Source of the DNA: Bifidobacterium breve
GTDB taxonomy: Bacteria; Actinomycetota; Actinomycetes; S36-B12
Assembly: GCA_943328365.2 (NCBI GenBank)
Contig: CALPZT020000038.1
Span: 1-8,784 of the forward strand
Direction: 5' to 3'
Length of the DNA: 8,784 nucleotides
The position numbers were made by a program, and so were the translations under genes. Under the pieces are notes generated by a model that was not told where the DNA came from, did not search any database, and saw nothing but the letters and a program-made list of their open reading frames with translations. Positions within the stretch are counted from its first letter, which is position 1, and each line of letters opens with the position of its first letter. This document shows positions 1-5,770 of this stretch, piece after piece.

Positions 1-615
1 GAGGACGTCGCGCAGCGGGTACGCGCGCTCCACTCGGCAACAAGCCGTGCTGGCCGGACGCTCACCTACATCTACTGGGCGGAGCTCGACAGGGTCGGGC
101 ACGGCTCGGGTGCCGGCAGCCGCCAGTGGATCGAGTCGCTTGGCCGGGCCGACTCCCTCGTTGCGGCTCTGCGGGAGATCCTGCCCGCCCACTCGGCGAT
201 GCTCGTCACCGCAGATCACGGCATGGTCAACTGCCCGCCGGAAAGCCGGATTGCCATCGAGTCCCATCCTGACCTCGTCGCTGATGTGATCCTGGTCGCC
301 GGCGAGCCGCGGGTTCGCCACGTCTATGCGAGGCCGATGCATCGTCGGGATATCGCCGCACGATGGACCGAGCGACTAGGTGATCGAGCGAGGGTCTACA
401 CGAAGGATGAGTTGATCGCAGAAGGGCTGTACGGCCCGACCGATGACGACCTGGCCGAGCGGATCGGCGATGTCATCGCGGTCGCCCAGGGCACGACATC
501 GATGACGAGCGTGCGTGATCGCCGTTCATCGGGGCTCATCGGTCAGCACGGCGCGCTCACGCTCGACGAGTGGGAGATTCCCGCGGTGATGCTCCGCGGC
601 TCGCTTGCGGGCTGA
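1..615 (+). CDS. Alkaline phosphatase family protein (phosphodiesterase/nucleotide pyrophosphatase type), 3' part
   Basis: The reading frame is open from the first base of the window, so the start and N-terminal half lie upstream; 204 residues are visible. Metal-site motifs of the type I phosphodiesterase/nucleotide pyrophosphatase branch of the alkaline phosphatase superfamily are present. These are YWAELDRVGHGSG (visible residues 25-37; D30 and H34), TADHGM (70-75; D72, H73) and GQHGALTLDE (181-190; H183). In the family these residues hold two zinc ions that hydrolyse phosphodiester or pyrophosphate bonds. The catalytic Thr/Ser and the remaining ligands should be in the missing half. The substrate cannot be read from the sequence. 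The thymidine kinase gene starts 21 nt after its stop, so the two are probably co-transcribed. Family assignment is firm; a specific nucleotide substrate would be inference. Confidence 0.88.
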   Translation, partial: EDVAQRVRALHSATSRAGRTLTYIYWAELDRVGHGSGAGSRQWIESLGRADSLVAALREILPAHSAMLVTADHGMVNCPPESRIAIESHPDLVADVILVAGEPRVRHVYARPMHRRDIAARWTERLGDRARVYTKDELIAEGLYGPTDDDLAERIGDVIAVAQGTTSMTSVRDRRSSGLIGQHGALTLDEWEIPAVMLRGSLAG

Positions 616-636
616 GGGGGTGTGGGAGCATTGGGT

Positions 637-1299
637 GTGGCCGAGCTTGTGTTCTACGCAGGGACGATGGACTGCGGAAAGTCCACGCTCGCGCTCCAGA
701 CTGATCACAACCACTCGTCACGCGGGCGTCGAGGCATGGTGTTCACCCAGCACGACCGTGCAGGGGAGTCTGTCCTCTCGAGCAGGCTTGGCCTCGAAGT
801 GCCAGCGGTCGAGGTGACCGGCGATCTGGATTTCCGGCAGCACATCGTCGACTACCTGTCAGCCGGGGGAGCCCTCGACTACCTCATCTGCGACGAGGCC
901 CAGTTCTACTCCGCCGAGCAGGTTGAGCAGCTTGCGTCCGTTGTCGACGATCTCGGTATCGACGTGTACGCATTCGGGATCATGACTGACTTTCGAACGC
1001 GGCTCTTTCCGGGGTCGGGTCGCTTGGTCGAGCTTTCGGACCGTGTTCAGGTGCTGCAGGTCGAGGCGCTGTGCTGGTGCGGTTCCCGAGCAACCCATAA
1101 CGCCCGGACGATCGGGGGAGCGATGGTCATCGAGGGTGATCAGGTAGTTGTCGGCGATACCGGGGGCGCCGGCCAGGCGACCGCTGTGGCATACGAGGTC
1201 CTGTGCCGACGTCACTACCGAGCCCGCCGAACCACCGCAACCGCTGCCGAGGAGCACATGTCCTCGCACACACTGCCGTTCTCGGTGCAGCCCGACTAG
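637..1299 (+). CDS. tdk: Thymidine kinase, type II (TK1-like)
   Basis: Phosphorylates thymidine to dTMP with ATP in the cytoplasm (salvage route to dTTP). The 220-residue protein has the P-loop GTMDCGKST (9-17) and the Walker B/catalytic segment LICDEAQF (83-90), with E87 the expected catalytic base. The lasso region reads GIMTDFRTRLFPGS (114-127), where many homologues have GLRTDF. The zinc site is CWC (C146, C148) plus CRRH (C190, H193) rather than the CxxC pairs of textbook TK1. I chose the GTG at 637 because GGGAG (624-628) lies 8 nt before it and translation then begins MAELVFYAGT, as in homologues. In-frame GTG 622 and TTG 631 are alternatives, but 622 sits directly against the purine-rich tract. 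Its stop codon overlaps that of the convergent sepH-like gene. Confidence 0.95.
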   Translation: MAELVFYAGTMDCGKSTLALQTDHNHSSRGRRGMVFTQHDRAGESVLSSRLGLEVPAVEVTGDLDFRQHIVDYLSAGGALDYLICDEAQFYSAEQVEQLASVVDDLGIDVYAFGIMTDFRTRLFPGSGRLVELSDRVQVLQVEALCWCGSRATHNARTIGGAMVIEGDQVVVGDTGGAGQATAVAYEVLCRRHYRARRTTATAAEEHMSSHTLPFSVQPD

Positions 1300-2348
1300 C
1301 TCTCATCACCGCGGGTCGCCCCGAAGAGGATTTCATCCCAGCTCGGCACACTCGCGCGCCGCGACTTGGCCTTGGGCTTCGGCTTGCCGCCGGAGTTCGG
1401 TGGCTCCTCCTCCCGGGGCAGGGCTACGGTCGGGTGATGCGCAACGCCCCTAGCTTCTGGGGCCGAGGCCTGCTCGAGTTGCCGAGCCTGCTCGCGAGCC
1501 TGCTGCGCGCGTAGCTCGCGCTCGCGCTCGACGAGCTCTTGCTCGCGGCGCTGGTGCTCGCGAAGCTCGTGCTCACGCATCTCGCGCTCGCGCATCTGGT
1601 GCTCGCGGAGCTCGTGCTCACGCAATTCTTGCTCACGGAGCTGGTGTTCGCGGAGCTCGTGCTCACGCAGTTCATGCTCGCGGCGCTCGTGTTCGAGGAG
1701 CCGTTCTTCCTGCTCGAGGCGGCTCTCACCGGGGACAGGCTCGTCATAGGTTCGATCCGCAAGGGAGTCGAGGGCGCCGCGGGTACCGACTGAAGCCTCT
1801 GGAACGGCATGCAATGACACGAGGCGGGGCCGTCCGGTCTCGACGGCATCGTTGGGCTCGGCTTCGTAGCCCGTGGTGAGCGATGATGCGATGCGGGATT
1901 CGCCGAGGGGCTCGCTCGTGATCCCCATGAGCCGGCGAGCAGCTTCGTCGATTGGGTGGAGATTGCGGCCGGCGCTGTCGTAGGTCCAGGCTGCCTGCAC
2001 CGGGCCTCGCACGGTGGTGAATGAGGCGGTCACCACCCACTTGCCGTCGTCTCGCCGGCGGGCGTCCCACGTGACCGACGCTCGATTCATGCCCTCGTCC
2101 CACAAGACCCGGGCGACGGTATCGGCGAGGGTGACGCCCACACCGGTCACCGCACCACCGGATCTGCGAACCTCAACCGCCTGGGCCAGCTGAGCGACGT
2201 AGGCACGCTCTGCGAGCAGTGGACCCGCGTATCGCTCGACCTTGTCGAGGGGCCACCCGGTTTCGGCTGCTACGGCCTCCGCGGAGGAACCAGCGCGAAC
2301 ACGCGCCTGAATCTCCTTGGGGCTCAGCGGTTCCAGGGTGATCTCCAG
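1296..2348 (-). CDS. sepH: SepH-like cell division protein (DUF3071), apparently interrupted at its N-terminus
   Basis: SepH binds FtsZ and promotes filament assembly in actinobacteria. The N-terminal helix-turn-helix region is seen as LEITLEPLSPKEIQARVRAG (2348-2289) and continues through WPLDKVERYAGPLLAERAY. The conserved middle VTWDARRRDDGKW and AAWTYD follows, and the C-terminal motif is SVPSWDEILFG. Between them lies a linker of about twelve pentads such as REHEL, REHQL and REQEL. The conserved frame runs upstream only to a TGA at 2351-2349. Between that stop and GTG 2150 I find no in-frame ATG, GTG or TTG, only CTG codons (2348, 2336, 2327, 2219, 2189). A start at GTG 2150 would delete the HTH region. 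The family's usual first ~45 residues are not seen in any upstream frame. Either an 18-codon leader start (2405) is cut off by the TGA, or CTG 2348 is used, or the gene is damaged or mis-sequenced. Family call firm; start unresolved. Confidence 0.85.
   Translation of the reverse strand: MEITLEPLSPKEIQARVRAGSSAEAVAAETGWPLDKVERYAGPLLAERAYVAQLAQAVEVRRSGGAVTGVGVTLADTVARVLWDEGMNRASVTWDARRRDDGKWVVTASFTTVRGPVQAAWTYDSAGRNLHPIDEAARRLMGITSEPLGESRIASSLTTGYEAEPNDAVETGRPRLVSLHAVPEASVGTRGALDSLADRTYDEPVPGESRLEQEERLLEHERREHELREHELREHQLREQELREHELREHQMREREMREHELREHQRREQELVERERELRAQQAREQARQLEQASAPEARGVAHHPTVALPREEEPPNSGGKPKPKAKSRRASVPSWDEILFGATRGDES
1518..1697 (-). repeat. Imperfect 15-bp tandem repeat encoding pentapeptides (REHEL type) in the sepH linker
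   Basis: About twelve contiguous 15-bp units encode pentads, in order: LEHER, REHEL, REHEL, REHQL, REQEL, REHEL, REHQM, REREM, REHEL, REHQR, REQEL, VERER. The ten units from 1682 to 1533 are the most regular. Third positions vary (CGC/CGT/CGA for Arg, CTC/CTG/TTG for Leu), so the peptide pattern is better conserved than the DNA. The segment is rich in Glu, Arg and His, and is predicted to be a charged helix or extended linker. Leucine at every fifth residue does not fit a classical heptad coiled coil. Confidence 0.9.
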
Positions 2349-2405
2349 TCAGTCGTGCGCTCGGGAAATCGAACGAGCGCCCCACGCATCGGTGATGTCC
2401 CCCAT
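2349..2405 (-). other. 18-codon ORF with ribosome site, in frame with and directly abutting the sepH-like gene
   Basis: AAAGG (2419-2415) lies 9 nt before ATG 2405. The ORF reads MGDITDAWGARSISRAHD and ends at TGA 2351-2349. It is in frame with the SepH homology, whose next codon is CTG 2348, so changing this one codon would give a continuous 369-residue protein. The last residues (ARSISRAHD) sit where SepH homologues have the basic stretch before their (L/I)EI(T/E)(L/V)E strand. Three readings are open: the true but interrupted N-terminus of sepH, a short leader ORF coupled to a CTG start, or a sequence error. The 18 residues do not resemble the usual SepH N-terminus, so even an uninterrupted version would be shortened. 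Confidence 0.5.
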
Positions 2406-2517
2406 AACGTACCGCCTTTCCCCTCGGATCCGGGGTAGGCAAGCACAGTCGGCCGAGTGGGGATGATGGCCGTGTCGAAGGCGTGCTGGATCGCGAGGGT
2501 TCACGTCGGCCTTCGGT
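2352..2517. other. Gap between the MFS gene and the sepH homology
   Basis: These 166 bases separate the MFS stop (2520-2518) from the sepH frame. They hold the ribosome site and 18-codon ORF described separately (2419-2352). The remainder (2420-2517) shows no convincing minus-strand -10 hexamer, terminator hairpin or gene. In all three minus-strand frames I looked for a typical SepH N-terminus (about 45 residues) and found none. Confidence 0.5.
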
Positions 2518-3816
2518 TCATGGCGCATCGTCGCGGAATGCTCCGGGTGCCGGGCCCGGGATGGGATCTGAGTTGAGTGGCACCCCGGGCGGACGGTCCT
2601 CATAGGGGGCCACGGAGGCGAGGAGCAGCCTCCTGCTCGCAATGAGGGCGACCATGGCGCTGACCGCCCCGATGAACGGGAGGACGAAGGCCGCTGCGGT
2701 ACCTGTGGTATCGATGACGATGCCAGCAAGGGCAGTGCCCCCGGAGAATCCGACGGCGAGCCCTGAGTTGCTCCACGTGAGCCCCTCAGTGAGCAGGTTG
2801 GCCGGGACGAGACGTTCGGCGAGGGAGAATCCGGAGATTAGCGCTGGTGCGACTGCGGCGCCGGAGACGAAGGTCGCGAGGCCGAGCATTGGAACGGACG
2901 TGATGAATGGCATCGGGATGAGGACGATCGTCAGGGCGAGGAAGCACAGTATCGCCTGGGTCGGAAGCCGGATTTTCCAGTGCCGCGATCCGAACCACAG
3001 CCCCCCGAGAAGTGATCCGAGCGCCCAGACCGCCAGTACAAAGCCACCGGCAGCGGGCGAGCCCGCCCGTGCCGTGAAGGCTATCGCCGAGACCTCGAAG
3101 GAACCGAAGATGAAGCCGGTTCCGATTGCTGCGACCACGACAGGAAGGAGTCCGGGGAGTTGGATGGCTGAGCCGCTATGCGCGCTCGGCACGGAAAGGC
3201 TGGACGAAGCAGGCGGCTCGGTGGCTCGCTGAGCGGAGAGCAGCATGCCCCCGACGAGCGCGAGTACCGCCGCGAGCACGAGGGGGGAGGCGAGCGAAAA
3301 GCGCAGCGCCATCGTCGCGACGACAAGGGGCCCGATGGTGAAGATGAGCTCATCGACGATGCTCTCGACGGCGAAGGCGCTGCGAAGCATTGGCGATGAG
3401 GTCTGGCCGAGTCGGCCGATCGTATATGCCCACCTGGCCCGCACGATGGCACCGACCGCCGGCTGGCTTGCGCCTGCCAACGCGACGACCAGTGCTTGCA
3501 CGAGGAGAGGAAGCCGGTACTGGACGGTGAGGATGAAGGCGATGAGCGCTATCGCGTGGACGGATACGAGGAACGGGAGCACGCGGTGCTGGCCATGTCG
3601 ATCGACCAGGCGGCTGGTGTACAGGGCGCAGCCTGCGGCGGGGAGCTGGAATGCCGCCGCGAGGATCCCAGCCGTGGCGTATGAACCGGTGACGCCGGAG
3701 ATGTAGACGACGATCCCGAGGCCAATGATTGACAGGGGCAATCGCGCGATGAAACCAGCTGAGGAGAATCGCAGGGCGCCGGGAATCCGGAGGACCTCGC
3801 GATATGTGGTGAGCAC
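2518..3816 (-). CDS. Major facilitator superfamily transporter
   Basis: A 432-residue, strongly hydrophobic inner-membrane protein, consistent with about twelve membrane helices. The first helical part begins at AGFIARLPLSIIGLG, and SRLVDRHGQHRVL (about 68-80) matches the MFS loop 2-3 motif (GxxxDRxGxRR type). A hydrophilic Ser/Ala/Pro-rich loop (SSSLSVPSAHSGS) marks the middle between the two six-helix halves. The tail (about 25 residues) is Pro-rich and cytosolic. Substrate and direction of transport cannot be told. I chose GTG 3816, giving MLTTYREVLRIPGALRF, because that is where MFS-like sequence begins and a TAGCGT hexamer (3830-3825) lies 8 nt upstream. The frame stays open to an upstream GTG at 3846 and an ATG at 3924, but these would run into or across the divergent gene's promoter. 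Divergent from the inositol monophosphatase family gene. Confidence 0.88.
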   Translation of the reverse strand: MLTTYREVLRIPGALRFSSAGFIARLPLSIIGLGIVVYISGVTGSYATAGILAAAFQLPAAGCALYTSRLVDRHGQHRVLPFLVSVHAIALIAFILTVQYRLPLLVQALVVALAGASQPAVGAIVRARWAYTIGRLGQTSSPMLRSAFAVESIVDELIFTIGPLVVATMALRFSLASPLVLAAVLALVGGMLLSAQRATEPPASSSLSVPSAHSGSAIQLPGLLPVVVAAIGTGFIFGSFEVSAIAFTARAGSPAAGGFVLAVWALGSLLGGLWFGSRHWKIRLPTQAILCFLALTIVLIPMPFITSVPMLGLATFVSGAAVAPALISGFSLAERLVPANLLTEGLTWSNSGLAVGFSGGTALAGIVIDTTGTAAAFVLPFIGAVSAMVALIASRRLLLASVAPYEDRPPGVPLNSDPIPGPAPGAFRDDAP

Positions 3817-3838
3817 GAAGACGCACGCTACTCCCTCC
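3817..3838 (-). promoter_or_regulatory. Candidate -10 element and purine tract before the MFS start
   Basis: TAGCGT (3830-3825) lies 8 nt before GTG 3816 and fits TANNNT. GGAGGGAG (3838-3831) could be a ribosome site, but it would be 14 nt from GTG 3816, which is long. It is either a poor Shine-Dalgarno or incidental. Confidence 0.35.
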
Positions 3839-3873
3839 GGCGCCACCGGTCGTCGCCTGAGCGAGTGGCACGC

Positions 3874-3888
3874 GACAATTCCGCCATG
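3874..3888 (+). promoter_or_regulatory. Candidate leaderless -10 element for the inositol monophosphatase family gene
   Basis: GACAAT (3874-3879) matches TATAAT at four of six positions and ends 6 nt before ATG 3886, so transcription would begin at or beside the start codon. There is no Shine-Dalgarno in the preceding 20 nt. No clear -35 box at 3850-3857. Confidence 0.4.
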
Positions 3889-4710
3889 ACGTGTATCTCG
3901 CTCGCTGACGTGCTCGGACGCCACTTCCTGCTCGGCCTCGCCTGGCAGGCAGCTGAAGTGGCAGCTGCGTTTCTCGCGAACGATAGGCCGGGCGATCTCG
4001 CTGTCGATACCAAGTCCTCTCCCACCGATGCCGTTACAGAAATGGACAGGGGCGCTGAATCACGGCTCATCGAGGTGCTGCTCGGTGCACGGCCACACGA
4101 CGGGCTGCTCGGCGAGGAAGGCGGCGAGCGGCTGGGTTCCTCCGGCGTTCGGTGGGTCGTCGATCCACTCGACGGCACCGTCAACTACCTATATGGACTG
4201 CCGGCCTGGGCGGTGTCGGTCGCCGCTGAGGAGGATGGCGAATGCGTAATCGGCGTGGTAGTCGCCCCGGCACTCGGCGAGGCATACATCGGGCTCAAGC
4301 ACGGCGGCGCATGGCGCATATCCGGAGGTCTCGCCCACCGAATCTACGTCCGCGAGTGCGAGAGCCTCTCGCACGCGCTCGTGTCGACAGGGTTGGGCTA
4401 CTCGGCGCTGCGACGTTCGGAGCAGGCCCGCGTCATGCTCGACGTAGCGCCGCTCGTCCGCGACTTTCGTCGAGCGGGGGCGGCAGTCCTCGACCTGTGC
4501 TGGCTCGCCGCTGGCCGACTCGATGCCCACTACGAGCAGGGGCTCAACCGCTGGGACATCGCCGCCGGCGGGCTCATCGCGGCTGAGGCGGGAGCCCTCG
4601 TGGGCGGGCTTCGCTCACCTGATCGATACGAAGGGGTGCTCGTTGCTGCTGTTCCAGCGATCGATGGCGAACTGCGATCAGCGCTCGAGTCGGCAGGGGC
4701 TGGTCTCTAG
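3886..4710 (+). CDS. Inositol monophosphatase family protein (SuhB/HisN-like)
   Basis: A 274-residue Mg-dependent phosphatase of the IMPase fold. The metal-binding signature is complete: GEEGG (76-80), DPLDGT (93-98) and NRWDIAAG (221-228), with TDAVTEMD (47-54) upstream. Family members hydrolyse myo-inositol 1-phosphate, histidinol phosphate, fructose 1,6-bisphosphate or PAP; the sequence alone does not choose between them. A family member (suhB, Rv2701c) sits in the equivalent mycobacterial neighbourhood, which mildly favours inositol phosphate. I chose ATG 3886, because no Shine-Dalgarno precedes it but GACAAT lies 6 nt upstream, as in a leaderless promoter. GTG 3865 would add seven residues. 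It converges on the carbonic-anhydrase-like gene, 23 nt from stop to stop. Confidence 0.9.
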   Translation: MTCISLADVLGRHFLLGLAWQAAEVAAAFLANDRPGDLAVDTKSSPTDAVTEMDRGAESRLIEVLLGARPHDGLLGEEGGERLGSSGVRWVVDPLDGTVNYLYGLPAWAVSVAAEEDGECVIGVVVAPALGEAYIGLKHGGAWRISGGLAHRIYVRECESLSHALVSTGLGYSALRRSEQARVMLDVAPLVRDFRRAGAAVLDLCWLAAGRLDAHYEQGLNRWDIAAGGLIAAEAGALVGGLRSPDRYEGVLVAAVPAIDGELRSALESAGAGL

Positions 4711-4733
4711 CCGAGGTCTGACGGTGCCTGCTG

Positions 4734-5252
4734 CTACGAGATGCGGCGGAGGTCGGCGTTGTACCAGTGGGCATTGTGCACGTAAATGGCAACCGGCTCC
4801 GCGAAGGAGTTGTCGGGGACGGCATCAACGGTGACCTTTGCCGGGACGCCGAGGGCACGGGCGTTCCGCGGGACGATCATGCCCCCGGGAATGAGCGCAC
4901 TGGCTCCGACGAGGGCGTGGGGCCCGATTCGTGCCGCGTGCAGGACCACTGATCCGGACCCGACGAGGGAATCATCGAGCACCGTGCAGCCCTCGAGATG
5001 GACGTTGTGACCGATGACACAGCGATCACCGACGACGGTATCGAGCTCTGCCGTGCAGTGGATGATCGTGCCGTCCTGAATCGAGGTCTGCGCGCCGATC
5101 CGGATCGATCCGTGGTCGCCTCGCAGCACGGCCGTGGGCCAGATACTCGACTCAGGTCCGACGTGCACATCGCCGATGATGACGGCGTCGGGGTGGACGA
5201 AGGCGGTGGGATCGATCTGCGGGGTCCGGTCGCCGAGCGCGTAGACAGGCAT
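4734..5252 (-). CDS. Gamma-carbonic-anhydrase-like hexapeptide-repeat protein
   Basis: A 172-residue left-handed beta-helix protein built from hexapeptide repeats (for example IIGDVHVGPESSIW, RIGAQTSIQDGTII, VVGDRCVIGHNV). It has the gamma-CA signature VLRGD (R44, D46), Q59 in SIQDGT, and histidines H65 (IIHC), H82 and H85 (GHNVHLEGC). In Cam-type enzymes the third zinc ligand is a His five residues after the GH histidine; here that position is E87, with a His at +3 instead. Family members trimerise and some hydrate CO2; others (PaaY, YrdA, CaiE types) do other or unknown work. I chose ATG 5252 (MPVYALGDRTPQIDP) because TACCCT lies 6 nt upstream and this matches the usual family start. The frame is open further upstream, but that part looks non-coding. 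Fold firm, activity unproven. Confidence 0.88.
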   Translation of the reverse strand: MPVYALGDRTPQIDPTAFVHPDAVIIGDVHVGPESSIWPTAVLRGDHGSIRIGAQTSIQDGTIIHCTAELDTVVGDRCVIGHNVHLEGCTVLDDSLVGSGSVVLHAARIGPHALVGASALIPGGMIVPRNARALGVPAKVTVDAVPDNSFAEPVAIYVHNAHWYNADLRRIS

Positions 5253-5264
5253 GCCGAGAGGGTA
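5253..5264 (-). promoter_or_regulatory. Leaderless-type -10 element of the gamma-CA-like gene
   Basis: TACCCT (5264-5259) is followed by 6 nt and then ATG 5252, with no Shine-Dalgarno between. An 11-bp perfect dyad, CCTCG-T-CGAGG (5269-5279), sits just upstream in the expected -10/-35 spacer and could be an operator. CGAG-type words are common in this DNA, so this is weak. Confidence 0.45.
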
Positions 5265-5339
5265 TCGCCCTCGTCGAGGTGATCGCCCCATCGTGATGCA
5301 ACGACCCTTGAATTCGGGCACAATCTCGCGGACGGCTCG

Positions 5340-5374
5340 TCGTCGCTCGGTCGAGTCTTCGTCGCTCGGTCGAG
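5340..5374. repeat. 16-bp direct repeat in the divergent gamma-CA/DUF4193 intergenic region
   Basis: TCGTCGCTCGGTCGAG occurs perfectly at 5340-5355 and 5359-5374, with a 19-bp period and a TCT spacer. Each copy contains the small dyad CTCG-GT-CGAG. The repeats lie in the 196-bp non-coding gap between two divergent genes, where paired operator sites would be expected. No known regulator motif recognised. Confidence 0.75.
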
Positions 5375-5399
5375 GTCCGGGGGGAATGCTTCCTGCGCC

Positions 5400-5405
5400 G
5401 ACAAT
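5400..5405 (+). promoter_or_regulatory. Possible -10 element for the DUF4193 gene
   Basis: GACAAT (5400-5405) is the same hexamer seen before the inositol monophosphatase family gene and lies 43 nt upstream of ATG 5449, leaving a leader of about 35-40 nt that contains the ribosome site. No clear -35 at the right distance (5377-5383 is C/G-only), so this is tentative. Confidence 0.3.
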
Positions 5406-5448
5406 GTTCCATGACACATGCACGTCACAACCTGGGGAGGAGATCACG

Positions 5449-5745
5449 ATGGCAACTGACTACGACGCACCTCGCAAGACCGATGAGGAACTTGCCGAGG
5501 AAAGCCTGGAGGACCTGAAGGCGCGGCGAGCTGAGAAGTCCTCCTTGGCTCTTGACATCGACGAGGCTGAGCTGGCGGAGAGCCTGGAATTGCCGGGCGC
5601 TGATCTTTCAGCCGAGCGACTCACGGTTGAGGTGCTGCCCCGGCAGGCAGATGAGTTCACCTGCTCCAAGTGCTTCCTGGTGCATCACCGCAGCCAACTC
5701 GACCACGAGAGTGCGCTCGGGCCGGTCTGCAACGAATGCGCGTGA
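5449..5745 (+). CDS. DUF4193 family protein (small zinc-finger-like protein)
   Basis: A 98-residue acidic protein. The N-terminal two-thirds is charged and likely helical (DEELAEESLEDLKARRAEK, 12-30; DIDEAELAESLELPG, 36-50). The C-terminus has two CxxC knuckles, C72-S-K-C75 and C94-N-E-C97, with H79/H80 between, arranged like a treble-clef or zinc-ribbon metal site. The family is conserved in Actinomycetota (Rv2699c in M. tuberculosis) and its function is not established. A nucleic-acid or RNA-polymerase-associated role would be guesswork. The start is clear: GGGGAGGAG (5434-5442) ends 6 nt before ATG 5449, the strongest ribosome site in the window, suggesting high expression. It converges on the DUF4235 gene. 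Confidence 0.9.
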   Translation: MATDYDAPRKTDEELAEESLEDLKARRAEKSSLALDIDEAELAESLELPGADLSAERLTVEVLPRQADEFTCSKCFLVHHRSQLDHESALGPVCNECA

Positions 5746-5770
5746 GTGAACGCGCGGATTGCGTGACTCA
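5743..5770. terminator. Weak bidirectional hairpin between the DUF4193 and DUF4235 stops
   Basis: TGAGT (5743-5747) pairs with ACTCA (5766-5770), and ACGC with GCGT inside, leaving a GA/G bulge and a 7-nt loop. Each outer arm includes a gene's stop codon. There is no T tract on either side, so this is a possible intrinsic-like terminator only. Confidence 0.25.

Noticed and set aside
859..1269. Minus-strand ORF inside tdk
   Set aside because: Shadow of a gene whose catalytic motifs are unambiguous on the plus strand; no ribosome site or homology.
1518..1697. CRISPR-like array
   Set aside because: The units are contiguous 15-mers without unique spacers and lie in frame inside a conserved gene.
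1539..1793. Plus-strand leucine-rich ORF opposite the sepH linker (repeats of LVLAELVLT type)
   Set aside because: It is the antisense reading of the 15-bp repeat: CTC/CTG/GAG-rich units always give Leu/Ala/Val runs on the other strand. No ribosome site and no recognisable family.
2349..2351. TGA as a selenocysteine codon
   Set aside because: SepH is not a selenoprotein family, the position has no conserved Cys that I know of, and I see no clear SECIS-type hairpin just downstream. Mutation, CTG start or error are simpler.
2349..2729. 126-codon minus-strand ORF running into the sepH stop
   Set aside because: Its upstream two-thirds overlaps the end of the MFS gene in another frame and has Ser/Pro/Arg-rich shadow composition. 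Only the last 18 codons after the ribosome site are worth keeping.
4734..5447. Longer version of the gamma-CA-like protein starting at 5447
   Set aside because: The extra 65 residues have no family match, cover the direct repeats, and lie upstream of a good -10/ATG at 5264-5252.
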